Made by a program: the position numbers and the translations under genes. From Mycolicibacterium sp. 018/SC-01/001 (GTDB lineage: Bacteria > Actinomycetota > Actinomycetes > Mycobacteriales > Mycobacteriaceae): DNA of 64,000 bases. Every line of letters begins with the position of its first letter. Positions within the stretch are counted from its first letter, which is position 1. The notes under the pieces were generated by a model. That model saw only the letters and a list, made by a program, of their open reading frames with translations. It was not told the DNA's origin and searched no databases. Positions 26,951 to 34,817 of this stretch are shown here, in pieces. The stretch is taken from the NCBI RefSeq assembly GCF_007096635.1, contig NZ_VKAA01000003.1, forward strand, positions 1 to 64,000, given 5' to 3'.

Positions 26951-28036
26951 ATGCCGACGACTGCTGCGGCGCTGTCCTACGACCCGGCAGATCCCTTCGT
27001 CGTCGCCGAGGTCGACCTCGACGAGCCGCGCGGCGACGAGATCCTCGTGCGCATCGAGGCGTCGGGCATCTGCCACACCGATCTGGTCAATCGCGCTGCC
27101 GGAGCGGCAGATCGGCCGATCCTGCTCGGTCACGAAGGCGCGGGGATCGTCGAGAGCGTGGGGGAGTCGGTCGACACGGTACGGCCGGGCGATCGCGTGG
27201 TGCTGACGTTCAGGTCCTGCGGGCGGTGTCGGACCTGCACGTCGGGCCGACCGGCATACTGCCGTGATGCGTTGCGCCTCAACGGTTTCGGGCAACGCAG
27301 CGACGGGTCCGCCCGCGTCACACGCGGTGGTACGCGGGTGCTCGACGGCTTCTTCGGCCAGTCCAGCCTCGCGGGGTACGCGCTGGCCACCACCGACAAC
27401 ACCGTGGTGGTCGGCGATGTCGATCCGGTCGTGGCGGCTCCGCTCGGCTGCGGGTTCCAGACCGGCGCGGGAGCAGTGCTCAACCTGATGCGACCTGCGC
27501 CGGGCAGCTCGATCGTCGTATTCGGCGGTGGCGCAGTCGGTTTGGCGGGCGTGCTGGCTGCGCTCTCGGCACAGGCGCAGACTGTGGTGGTGGTCGAACC
27601 GTCCCCCCAGCGTCGTGCGCTGGCCGAGAATCTCGGCGCCCACGCGACCTTGGCACCGGGCGATGACGTCGTGAGCGCCGTGCGCGACCTCACCGGGGGC
27701 GGCGCCGATCACGCGCTGGACACCACCGGCCGACCCGACGTCCTCGCCGATGCGGTCGCCGCCCTGGCGGTCGGGGGATCGGCGGTGACGGTCGGCTTGG
27801 GCGTCGGCGTCCCACAGATCGATCTGCGCGACCTGGTGCTGCGCGGCAAGACGGTGCACGGTTGCCTCGAGGGCGATTCGGTGCCCGCCACCTTCATCCC
27901 GCGCCTGCTGGAACTGCACGCGAGCGGTCGGCTGCCGATCGACCGGCTCGTCACCGCGTTCCCGCACACCGCGGTGAACGACGCGTTGGCAGCCCAGCAC
28001 AGCGGTGACGTCGTCAAGCCCGTCCTCACCTGGTGA
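26951..28036 (+). CDS. Zinc-dependent alcohol dehydrogenase (AdhE1/aryl-alcohol type)
   Basis: 361-residue MDR alcohol dehydrogenase. Catalytic-zinc ligands sit in SGICHTDL and GHEGAGIVE; structural-zinc cysteines are in CGRCRTCTSGRPAYC. The Rossmann motif is VFGGGAVGLAGVLAA. It resembles class III/aryl-alcohol enzymes and may be the counterpart of the Mtb adhE1 gene of this interval. ATG at 26951 gives a normal length; the frame open to 26669 overlaps pntA and the hairpin and is rejected. Confidence 0.93.
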   Translation: MPTTAAALSYDPADPFVVAEVDLDEPRGDEILVRIEASGICHTDLVNRAAGAADRPILLGHEGAGIVESVGESVDTVRPGDRVVLTFRSCGRCRTCTSGRPAYCRDALRLNGFGQRSDGSARVTRGGTRVLDGFFGQSSLAGYALATTDNTVVVGDVDPVVAAPLGCGFQTGAGAVLNLMRPAPGSSIVVFGGGAVGLAGVLAALSAQAQTVVVVEPSPQRRALAENLGAHATLAPGDDVVSAVRDLTGGGADHALDTTGRPDVLADAVAALAVGGSAVTVGLGVGVPQIDLRDLVLRGKTVHGCLEGDSVPATFIPRLLELHASGRLPIDRLVTAFPHTAVNDALAAQHSGDVVKPVLTW

Positions 28037-28078
28037 GCGGCACTTAAATTCGCGCTGAGCACAGCACTTTCGCAGGCT

Positions 28079-28092
28079 TGACGGCTCCGTCA
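28079..28092. promoter_or_regulatory. Palindrome before ABC importer operon
   Basis: TGACGG-CT-CCGTCA, perfect 6-bp arms, ends 10 bp before the permease GTG. It fits an operator for sulfonate-type uptake genes, but no regulator is encoded nearby, so the binding protein is unknown. Confidence 0.5.
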
Positions 28093-28102
28093 GCATCTGC
28101 CG

Positions 28103-28972
28103 GTGTCTGTTTTCGTCGACATCACGCCCGAGGGCGCCCACACCGCGCCCCCGGTCGATGATGCGCGCTCGCCCGGCGGTCGGTGGCGTACCCGCCTGAC
28201 CCGGGCGGCGCTGCCGCTGCTGTCGGTGGTCGTCTTCGGGGTGGTGTGGCAGCTCGCCGCCGCGAGCGGCGTCTGGAACCAGACGTTCGTTCCGTACCCG
28301 TCCACGGTGTGGCGGGCATTCCTGGACGTCTCCACCACGCACGACGGCACCCGCGGCTACGCCGGATACCTGCTGTGGGAGCACCTCTACATGACGCTGC
28401 GCCGGGTGCTCGCCGGCGTCGTGATCGGGGTGGCGCTCGGCGTCGTGCTCGGGTTGCTGATGGGTTCGGTGAGCTGGTTGCGTTCGGTGCTGGAACCGTG
28501 GCTGACGTTCCTACGTGCGCTGCCGCCGCTGGCGTACTTCTTCCTGCTCATCATCTGGCTCGGCATCGACGAGGCCCCCAAGATCACGCTGTTGGCGCTG
28601 GCCGCCCTGCCGCCCGCCGCGGTGGCCACCACGGCCGCGGTCGTCGCCGCACCCGTCGCACTGCAGGAAGCCGCTCGAGCTCTCGGCGCGTCTCGGCGGC
28701 AGGTGATCCGCGACGTCGTGATCCCGTCGGCGCTGCCCGAGACGTTCACCGGAATCCGGCTGGCCGTCGGGATGGCCTACTCGTCGGTGGTCGCAGCGGA
28801 GCTGTTCAACGGCATCCCCGGAATCGGCGGCCTGGTCAAAGACGCAAGCAACTACAACAACACCCCCGTGGTGCTGGTCGGCATCTTCGCGATCGGCTTC
28901 TCGGGTCTGGTGATCGACGGTCTTCTGCGCGCCGTGGAGCGGCGCGCGGTCCCCTGGAGAGGAAAGATATGA
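28103..28972 (+). CDS. ABC transporter permease, SsuC/TauC type
   Basis: 289-residue inner-membrane permease with about six helices. The cytoplasmic EAA loop EAARALGASRRQVIRDVVIPSALP (split over residues 190-214) contacts the ATPase. GTG at 28103 is 11 bp after a palindrome. It is the first gene of permease, binding protein, ATPase; the order is less usual than binding protein first. Family members import taurine, alkanesulfonates or related small anions. Confidence 0.92.
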   Translation: MSVFVDITPEGAHTAPPVDDARSPGGRWRTRLTRAALPLLSVVVFGVVWQLAAASGVWNQTFVPYPSTVWRAFLDVSTTHDGTRGYAGYLLWEHLYMTLRRVLAGVVIGVALGVVLGLLMGSVSWLRSVLEPWLTFLRALPPLAYFFLLIIWLGIDEAPKITLLALAALPPAAVATTAAVVAAPVALQEAARALGASRRQVIRDVVIPSALPETFTGIRLAVGMAYSSVVAAELFNGIPGIGGLVKDASNYNNTPVVLVGIFAIGFSGLVIDGLLRAVERRAVPWRGKI

Positions 28973-30006
28973 AGCTGAAATGGTCTCTGGCCGCGCTGAT
29001 CACGGCACTCGTCGCGGTGCTGACGCTGAGCAGCTGCTCGGTCGACAACAGCGGGCAGGACGCGTCCAAGGAGACGATCCGCATCGGCTACCAGGCCTTC
29101 CCCAGCGGGGATCTGATCGTCAAGAACAACAAGTGGCTCGAACAGGCCCTGCCGGACTACAACATCAAGTGGACGAAGTTCGACTCGGGCGCCGATGTCA
29201 ACACCGCGTTCATCGCCAAGGAACTCGACTTCGGTGCGCTGGGATCGAGCCCGGTCGCGCGCGGTCTGTCAGCGCCGCTGAACATCCCCTACAAGGTCGC
29301 GTTCGTGCTCGACGTCGCAGGCGACAACGAAGCTCTGGTGGCGCGCAACGGCACCGGTATCGACACGATCGCCCAGCTGAAGGGCAAGCGGGTCGGCACG
29401 CCGTTCGCGTCGACCGCGCACTACAGCCTGCTCGCCGCGCTGAACCAGAACGGGTTGTCGCCCAACGATGTTCAACTCGTCGACCTGCAGCCCCAGGCGA
29501 TCCTGGCGGCGTGGGAACGCGGCGACATCGATGCGGCCTACACCTGGCTGCCGACGCTGGACCAGCTGCGCAAGACCGGCAAGGATCTGATCACGAGCCG
29601 GCAGCTGGCCAAAGACGGGAAGCCGACGCTGGATCTGGGTGCGGTCTCCGACGACTTCGCCGCCCGTCATCCCGACGTCGTCGATGTCTGGCGTCAGCAG
29701 GAGGCCCGCGCGCTGACGGTGATCCAGCAGGATCCGAGCGCCGCCGCCAAAGCCATCGCGGCGGAGATCGGCTTGACCCCCGAGGATGTCGCTGGGCAGC
29801 TCAAGCAGGGCGTGTACCTGACCCCCGAACAGGTGGCTTCACCGGAATGGCTTGGTGCAGAGGGTAAACCGGGCAACATCGCGGTGAACCTGCAGAGCGC
29901 CTCCCAGTTCCTGGCCGAGCAGAAGCAGATCCCCGAGGCGGCGCCGCTGCAGACGTTCCAAGACGCCGTGTACACGAAGGGCCTGCCGGGTGTCCTCGCG
30001 CAGTGA
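28969..30006 (+). CDS. ABC transporter substrate-binding lipoprotein, TauA/NMT1 type
   Basis: 345 residues. A lipoprotein signal peptide is followed by the lipobox LSSC at residues 20-23. The mature protein has IRIGYQAFPSGDLIVK and two alpha/beta lobes of the taurine/nitrate/NMT1 class. ATG at 28969 overlaps the permease stop as ATGA and follows GGAGAGGAAAG. The substrate is likely a sulfonate or a similar amino-anion; the sequence alone does not decide. Confidence 0.92.
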   Translation: MKLKWSLAALITALVAVLTLSSCSVDNSGQDASKETIRIGYQAFPSGDLIVKNNKWLEQALPDYNIKWTKFDSGADVNTAFIAKELDFGALGSSPVARGLSAPLNIPYKVAFVLDVAGDNEALVARNGTGIDTIAQLKGKRVGTPFASTAHYSLLAALNQNGLSPNDVQLVDLQPQAILAAWERGDIDAAYTWLPTLDQLRKTGKDLITSRQLAKDGKPTLDLGAVSDDFAARHPDVVDVWRQQEARALTVIQQDPSAAAKAIAAEIGLTPEDVAGQLKQGVYLTPEQVASPEWLGAEGKPGNIAVNLQSASQFLAEQKQIPEAAPLQTFQDAVYTKGLPGVLAQ

Positions 30007-30766
30007 TGTGATTGCGCTGCAATCGGTCTCGCATCGATACGGCAGAGGGCCGGACGCAGTGACCGCGGTGGGGCCCGTGGATCTGACCGTCGAACCCGGC
30101 TCGTTCGTGGTGCTCGTCGGCGCGTCCGGCTGCGGCAAGTCCACGCTGCTGCGGCTGCTCGCCGGGTTCGAGTCTCCAACCCAGGGAACGGTCGAGATCG
30201 GCGGCGCGCCACCGACTCCCGGTGTGACCGCGGGCGTGGTGTTCCAGCAGCCGAGGTTGTTTCCGTGGCGAACGGTGGGCGGCAACATCGAGCTGGCATT
30301 GACCTACGCCAAGGTGCCGCGGGAGCGTCGGGCTGAGCGCCGCGCCGAGCTCCTGGACCGGGTCGGTCTGTCGGGCCTGGCGAAACGTCGCATCTGGGAG
30401 ATCAGCGGCGGTCAGCAGCAGCGCGTCGCGATCGCGCGGGCGCTCGCGGCCGAGACGCCGCTGTTCCTGCTCGACGAGCCGTTCGCAGCGCTCGACGCGT
30501 TGACCCGGGAGCGGCTGCAGGAGGACGTGCGCGCCGTGAGCGCGGAATCCGGGCGCACCACGGTCTTCGTCACGCACAGCGCGGACGAGGCGGCGTTCCT
30601 GGGGTCGCGGATCATCGTGCTCAGCCGTCGGCCGGGACAGGTCGCTCTCGACATTCCCGTCGACCTGCCGCGCTCAGGCGTCGACCCCGACGAGCTGCGT
30701 CGATCGCCGGAGTACGGGCGGTTGCGGGCTGAGGTGGGCCGCGCCGTCAAAGCCGCAGCGGCCTGA
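29990..30766 (+). CDS. ABC transporter ATPase, SsuB/TauB type
   Basis: 258 residues. Walker A is GASGCGKST, the Q-loop is VVFQQPRLFPWRTV (FPW is typical of taurine/sulfonate importers), the signature is ISGGQQQR, Walker B is LFLLDEPFAALD, and the H-loop is VTHSADEA. GTG at 29990 lies 7 nt after AAGGG and overlaps the binding-protein gene by 17 bp; GTG at 30008 is an alternative. It powers the importer encoded just upstream. Confidence 0.94.
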   Translation: MSSRSDVIALQSVSHRYGRGPDAVTAVGPVDLTVEPGSFVVLVGASGCGKSTLLRLLAGFESPTQGTVEIGGAPPTPGVTAGVVFQQPRLFPWRTVGGNIELALTYAKVPRERRAERRAELLDRVGLSGLAKRRIWEISGGQQQRVAIARALAAETPLFLLDEPFAALDALTRERLQEDVRAVSAESGRTTVFVTHSADEAAFLGSRIIVLSRRPGQVALDIPVDLPRSGVDPDELRRSPEYGRLRAEVGRAVKAAAA

Positions 30767-30860
30767 CGGTTGTCCGAGCAGGTCTCGAAACGGCACCGAT
30801 CCGGCATCGAGATCGACCGGACCGGTGCGCCCGCTGGGCTGTGAGCCGCACGATAATCGC

Positions 30861-31220
30861 GTGAACATGGTGGTCGAGCGGGGCCTGGCGAGATGCCCGA
30901 GATGCGTGTCGATGGCCGATTACGTCTTCATCGAGTCCGAGCCACACCGGATGCGGTACGAGGTGCGGTGTCGCAAGTGCGGTGAGCGCTACGCCGAGGA
31001 CATGTGGCCCGCGCCCGGCACCGAACTGGTGCGGATCGAGCCTCCGCTGATGTGGCCGCCGGACCGCGAGCCCGTGCCGCCCCGGGATTGGGTCGGCGAG
31101 ATTCGCGGCCATGCGTCGGCGGTGGTGGTGTGGAGCCGTGCCGAGCTCGACGAAATGGTGCGGCGCACTCGCACAATCGCGCCCAAACGTCGGTTTGGGC
31201 GAATGGTGGCGGCGGACTAG
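30861..31220 (+). CDS. Small zinc-ribbon-like protein
   Basis: About 119 residues, with two CxxC knuckles, CPRC and CRKC, 25 residues apart near the N-terminus. They probably hold a zinc ion. The C-terminal half is charged and ends KRRFGRMVAAD. No family recognised. A GATAAT box at 30852-30857 suggests transcription starts at or near the GTG (30861) or ATG (30867), i.e. leaderless. The open frame to 30825 is not needed. Confidence 0.72.
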   Translation: MNMVVERGLARCPRCVSMADYVFIESEPHRMRYEVRCRKCGERYAEDMWPAPGTELVRIEPPLMWPPDREPVPPRDWVGEIRGHASAVVVWSRAELDEMVRRTRTIAPKRRFGRMVAAD

Positions 31221-31225
31221 ATCGA

Positions 31226-31336
31226 CTAGACCGGCGGGTAGGACGGCGGCGGGTAGACCCCGCGCAGGATCCAGGCGAACCAGTCGAAGCCGTACTCGAT
31301 TTCGTCGCTCGCGTCGTAATCGGGATTGGGATCCAC
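31226..31336 (-). CDS. 36-residue conserved-type microprotein (Rv0157A position)
   Basis: GTG start, 36 codons, TAG stop. It begins with Asp/Pro/Tyr-rich DPNPDYD, has a central EIEYGFDWFAWILRG aromatic-amphipathic segment and a Pro/Tyr tail PPPSYPPV. GGAGGT at 31343-31348 (complement) is 6-7 nt before the start, a textbook ribosome site. It is divergent from the TetR gene and in the place where M. tuberculosis has the small gene Rv0157A. A membrane-surface or protein-partner peptide is possible; function unknown. Confidence 0.75.
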   Translation of the reverse strand: MDPNPDYDASDEIEYGFDWFAWILRGVYPPPSYPPV

Positions 31337-31423
31337 CGCAACACCTCCGTCGGCCACACCTGCACGCTGCGCCCGAGTGTAGCCCCGATGCGACCTCGGT
31401 CACAGGGCGACGACCTAGACTGG

Positions 31424-31458
31424 ACCAACCAGTTAGTCGACCGCGGACCAGCCGGTCC
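31424..31458. promoter_or_regulatory. Two palindromes before TetR gene
   Basis: GACCAACC-AGTTAGTC (31424-31439) matches its complement at 6 of 8 half-site positions; GGACC-agcc-GGTCC (31445-31458) has perfect 5-bp arms. They lie just upstream of the -10-like TAGAGT (31463-31468) of the TetR gene, so autoregulation is likely. The CCAACC half-site also occurs in the ALDH promoter palindrome. Confidence 0.55.
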
Positions 31459-31476
31459 CTTCTAGAGTGAGTCACC

Positions 31477-32142
31477 ATGTCTGAGACCGTTGTGCCATCC
31501 GGTAACGGGATGTCCCGTCGCGAGGAGTTGCTGGCCGTCGCCACCCGGCTGTTCGCTGCGCGCGGGTATCACGGCACCCGGATGGACGACGTCGCCGACG
31601 CGGTCGGACTGAACAAGGCGACCGTCTACCACTACTACGCCAGCAAGTCGCTGATCCTCTACGACATCTACCAGGGGGCCGCCGACTTCACCGTCGACGC
31701 GCTGCACGACGATCCGACGGCGTCGGCGCGCGAGACGATCTACCACTTCACCCGGCGGCTGCTGGTCGGTATCGCCGGCAACATCGAGCGGGCCGCCGTC
31801 TACTTCCAGGAAGGCCCCTACATCACCGAGTGGTTCACCGACGAGCAGGTGGCCTACATCCGGGAGAGGGAGACCCAGGTCTACGAGCACGTCCGCGACG
31901 TGATCGACCGCGGCATCGCCAGCGGCGAGTTCTACGACTGCGACTCGCATGTGCTCGCGCTCGGCTACATCGGGATGACCCTGGGCTCGTACCGCTGGCT
32001 GCGTCCGCACGGACGCCGCACCGCCCAGGAGATCGCCGTCGAGTTCAGTACCGCGCTGCTGCGGGGCCTGATCCGCGACGAAGCCGTGCGGGAAACCACC
32101 CCGCTGGGCGTGGACCAGGCCCAGGCTCAGCCGTCTACCTGA
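31477..32142 (+). CDS. TetR-family regulator (Rv0158-like)
   Basis: 221 residues. The HTH is MDDVADAVGLNKATVYHYYASKSLILYDIY (split over residues 37-66), and the C-terminal domain resembles KstR2/FadR-type TetR proteins that sense acyl-CoAs. ATG at 31477 is 8 nt after TAGAGT, so the transcript is probably leaderless. The genomic position between the microprotein and ArsR matches Rv0158. An acyl-CoA or fatty-acid-linked ligand is inferred from family only. Confidence 0.92.
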   Translation: MSETVVPSGNGMSRREELLAVATRLFAARGYHGTRMDDVADAVGLNKATVYHYYASKSLILYDIYQGAADFTVDALHDDPTASARETIYHFTRRLLVGIAGNIERAAVYFQEGPYITEWFTDEQVAYIRERETQVYEHVRDVIDRGIASGEFYDCDSHVLALGYIGMTLGSYRWLRPHGRRTAQEIAVEFSTALLRGLIRDEAVRETTPLGVDQAQAQPST

Positions 32143-32169
32143 CACGACCGTGCGTCCTACGCTGGGACG

Positions 32170-32496
32170 GTGATCGACGGCGAACACCCCGACCTCGCCG
32201 ACGTCACCGTCGTCGAGGCGCTCCGCGGATTGGCGGACGCCACGAGGCTGCGCATCGTCGCTGCGCTGCTCGACGTCGACCGCGCAGAATGCGCGGCCGT
32301 CTACGGCCCGCTGGGCCTGTCGAAATCCAACGCGACGTTCCATTTCCGCGTGCTTCGTCAGTGCGGTCTACTCGAGCGGACCCGCGAAGGCCAGCGGCAG
32401 TACGCAGCTCTGCGTCGGCAGGAATTCGAGGACCGGTTCCCCGGCCTGCTCGCGGCCACGCTGGGTGCGTTCGCGTCGCCCCGTCCACCCGGATGA
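32170..32496 (+). CDS. ArsR-type winged-helix regulator
   Basis: 108 residues. RGLADATRLRIVAALL and the recognition helix SKSNATFHFRVLRQCGLLERTREGQRQ are split over the domain; this is the ArsR/SmtB fold without obvious metal-binding cysteine pairs. GTG at 32170 sits 6 nt after TACGCT (32158-32163), so a leaderless message is likely. A perfect palindrome between its stop and the NIPSNAP gene is the probable operator. Confidence 0.88.
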   Translation: MIDGEHPDLADVTVVEALRGLADATRLRIVAALLDVDRAECAAVYGPLGLSKSNATFHFRVLRQCGLLERTREGQRQYAALRRQEFEDRFPGLLAATLGAFASPRPPG

Positions 32497-32507
32497 CCCT
32501 GCCACCG

Positions 32508-32531
32508 AAGGTACAATCTCCGTTGTACCTT
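32508..32531. promoter_or_regulatory. Perfect 9-bp inverted-repeat operator
   Basis: AAGGTACAA (32508-32516), 6-bp spacer, TTGTACCTT (32523-32531). It contains TACAAT at 32512-32517, a good -10 hexamer for the NIPSNAP gene that starts at 32556. A bound ArsR protein would occlude the promoter. A terminator hairpin for arsR is the alternative reading, but no T-run follows. Confidence 0.7.
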
Positions 32532-32555
32532 TGAGGTCTCGCGAAAGAGTTCACC

Positions 32556-33230
32556 GTGGCGCAACCGAGCGAACCGGCCGTCATCACCGGCCGCGACGTC
32601 CCCGACGAGCACCGGCGTCTCCGCTACGAGCTGGCGATACTCGACTTCCGGTTGCCTGACGCCGACCGGGCGATCGCCGGCATCGAACCGTGGGTCACCG
32701 CCGGCGACGCCCGCGGAACGCTCCTGGGCGCGTGGCAGGCCGAGCACGGGGTGCTGGGTCGGGTGTACGTCCTACGGGGCTTCGCCGATCAGGCAGAACT
32801 CGACGACGAACGCTCCCGGGCGCGCGCGAGCGCCGCTCCGTTCGGAGCCGCGGAGCACCTCAGTGACCTCACGCTCAACAGCTACGCCCCGTTCCCGTTC
32901 ATGCCGCCGGTGCGAACCGGGGCCTTCGGCGCGATCTACGAGATCCGGGACTACCACCTCGTGCCCGGCGGCCTGCCGGCCACAGTCGACGGCTGGCGAC
33001 AGAAGTTGCCCGGCCGGCACGCCGTCGACCCCATCACCGTCGTCATGTACGCCCTCGACGGTCCCGACCGCATCGTGCACATCTGGCCGTTCGCGGGCCT
33101 CGACGAGCGGGTAGAGGTCCGCCGCGAGCTGTTCGCTCAGGGCAAGTGGCCACCCCCGGGCGGTCCGGAGCACATCCTGCACGCGTCCTCCGCCATGGCC
33201 TGGCCGCTGCCCTTCTCACCCCTGCACTGA
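32556..33230 (+). CDS. NIPSNAP-family protein
   Basis: 224 residues with two ferredoxin-like NIPSNAP repeats (about residues 20-105 and 118-215). The second has the clear IYEIRDYHLVPGG pattern and a late WPFAGLDER. GTG start at 32556, with purine-rich GCGAAAGAG upstream. Family members are dimeric alpha/beta barrels of unclear function. It follows an ArsR gene and its operator, so it is the likely regulated target. Confidence 0.86.
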   Translation: MAQPSEPAVITGRDVPDEHRRLRYELAILDFRLPDADRAIAGIEPWVTAGDARGTLLGAWQAEHGVLGRVYVLRGFADQAELDDERSRARASAAPFGAAEHLSDLTLNSYAPFPFMPPVRTGAFGAIYEIRDYHLVPGGLPATVDGWRQKLPGRHAVDPITVVMYALDGPDRIVHIWPFAGLDERVEVRRELFAQGKWPPPGGPEHILHASSAMAWPLPFSPLH

Positions 33231-33306
33231 CACCCCTGCACCTGACCGAGGACGCCATCCGGTCTGACGGGTTTCACGGCACCGGCGACGGGGTAACGGA
33301 CGCCGC

Positions 33307-33438
33307 ATGACGGCACCACGGATCTTCACCCGGCTGCACGCCTTCGTGCGCGCGGGTTACCCGGCCGCCGCTCCCCGCCGCGGCTACGTTCCTGCGCTGG
33401 CACTGCTGCCGCCGTCCACGCGGAGTGCCGCGCGCTGA
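33307..33438 (+). pseudogene. Truncated DUF3349-like remnant
   Basis: 43-codon frame. It contains LHAFVRAGYP and GYVPALALL, which match in order the N-terminal core of mycobacterial DUF3349 proteins (FLRAGYP...DYxPLLALL). After LALL the family's Arg-rich and acidic second half is missing: the frame reads a few residues and stops. The mechanosensitive-channel gene begins 36 nt later. I read this as a broken gene, but a functional short peptide cannot be excluded. Confidence 0.5.
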
Positions 33439-33473
33439 TCGACACCGTCGTCCGGTGGCTGCTGACCACCGGA

Positions 33474-34259
33474 GTGCACATCGCGCTCGCGGTGGTGTTC
33501 GCCGTGCTCGCCACCCGGGCGATCCGCTGGCTCGCGCGCCGCGTCAGCCGCCGGCTCACCGCCCACGACCGGCCGGACACGCTGCGCTCGGAGAGCGTCA
33601 AGCACCGGCAGGCCCTGGTCTCGGTGCTCACGTCGGTGGCGATCACGCTCCTCTACATCGGGGTCGCCCTCGAGATCGCGGCCCGACTGGGGCTGCCGAT
33701 CGGCTCGCTCGTCGCCCCCGCGGCAGTGCTCGGCGGAGCGCTGGGCTTCGGCGCGCAGCGCATCGTCGGCGATCTGCTCAGCGGGTTCTTCGTGATCACC
33801 GAAAGGCAGTACGGCTTCGGAGATCTCGTCGAGCTCACGATCACCGGCGGCGGCACCGCGCGCGGCACCGTCGAGGCGGTCACGTTGCGGGTGACCAGGC
33901 TGCGCACCGGCGACGGGGAAGTCTACACGATCCCCAACGGCACGATCGTCAAATCCCTCAACCTGTCCAAGGACTGGGCGCGGGCCGTCGTCGACATCCC
34001 GCTGCCCGCGACCGCCGACATCGTCGCCGTGGGCGACGTGCTGCGCGACGTGTCGGCCCAGGCCATGCGGACCGAGGGTCTGGCGCACCTGCTCCTCGAC
34101 GAGCCCCAGGTGATGGGCGTCGAGAGCATCGAGGTGAACACGATCAACGTGCAGATGGTGGCGCGCACGCTACCGGGCAAGCAGTTCGACGTGGGCCGTG
34201 AGCTACGGGCCCTGGTCGTACCCGCCCTGCGCCGCGAGGGCATCGCCGCACCCGCGTGA
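33474..34259 (+). CDS. MscS-family mechanosensitive channel
   Basis: 261 residues. One short N-terminal helix and a second near residues 50-75 precede the pore helix region APAAVLGGALGFGAQRIVGDLLSGFF, split over residues 81-107. The beta-domain includes YGFGDLVEL and VYTIPNGTI, and a C-terminal alpha/beta domain follows. It would release small osmolytes on hypo-osmotic shock. GTG at 33474 is the first usable start; the N-terminus is short for the family. Confidence 0.9.
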   Translation: MHIALAVVFAVLATRAIRWLARRVSRRLTAHDRPDTLRSESVKHRQALVSVLTSVAITLLYIGVALEIAARLGLPIGSLVAPAAVLGGALGFGAQRIVGDLLSGFFVITERQYGFGDLVELTITGGGTARGTVEAVTLRVTRLRTGDGEVYTIPNGTIVKSLNLSKDWARAVVDIPLPATADIVAVGDVLRDVSAQAMRTEGLAHLLLDEPQVMGVESIEVNTINVQMVARTLPGKQFDVGRELRALVVPALRREGIAAPA

Positions 34260-34289
34260 GGTGCGGTCCCAACTCGCTATGCTCAGCCG

Positions 34290-34730
34290 ATGCCGCTGGT
34301 GAGTAAGACCGTGGAGGTCGCAGCCCCCGCCGAGTCGATCATGGCGATCGTCGCCGATTTCGAGGCGTACCCGCAGTGGAACGAGGAGATCAAGGGCTGC
34401 TGGATTCTCGCCCGCTACCCCGACGGCCGGCCGAGCCAGCTGCGTCTCGACGTGGTCGTGCAGGGGCAGGCGGGCACGTTCATCACCGCCGTCTACTACC
34501 CGGGCGAGAACCAGATCTTCACGATGCTGCAGCAGGGCGACCACTTCGACAAACAGGACCAGAAGTTCTCCGTCGTCGGCATGGGTGCGACGTCGCTGCT
34601 GACTGTCGACCTCGACGTCGAGACCACGCTGCCGCTGCCCAAGCCGATGGTGAAGAAGGCGATCAGCGACACGCTGGACTACCTCGCGGACAATCTGAAG
34701 GCGCGGGCGGAGCAGCTGGCTGCGACATAG
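34290..34730 (+). CDS. SRPBCC/polyketide cyclase-like protein (TB18.5, Rv0164-like)
   Basis: 146 residues with a START-like fold: VEVAAPAESIMAIVADFEAYPQWNEEIKG is split over residues 7-35, and an amphipathic C-terminal helix closes the cavity. Ligand unknown; the M. tuberculosis homologue is a known T-cell antigen. ATG at 34290 is 6 nt after TATGCT (34278-34283), so it is probably leaderless. The last codons and the TAG form the first copy of the 27-bp tandem repeat at 34710-34813. Confidence 0.9.
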   Translation: MPLVSKTVEVAAPAESIMAIVADFEAYPQWNEEIKGCWILARYPDGRPSQLRLDVVVQGQAGTFITAVYYPGENQIFTMLQQGDHFDKQDQKFSVVGMGATSLLTVDLDVETTLPLPKPMVKKAISDTLDYLADNLKARAEQLAAT

Positions 34731-34813
34731 GGCACGGAGCAGCTGGCTGCGACATAGGGCACGGAGCAGCTGGCTGCGACATAGGGCACGGAGCAGCTGG
34801 CTGCGACCTAGGG
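34710..34813. repeat. 27-bp tandem repeat (about 3.8 copies)
   Basis: Three identical 27-bp units (34710-34736, 34737-34763, 34764-34790) and a partial fourth (34791-34813, one substitution). Each unit encodes the SRPBCC C-terminus (EQLAAT) followed by a stop, so only copy 1 is translated. It fills the gap between convergent genes. Unit number is likely to vary between strains. Confidence 0.95.
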
Positions 34814-34817
34814 CGAC

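Noticed and set aside
34710..34813. CRISPR array
   Set aside because: Units are directly adjacent without spacers and encode a gene's 3' end, so this is a simple tandem repeat.
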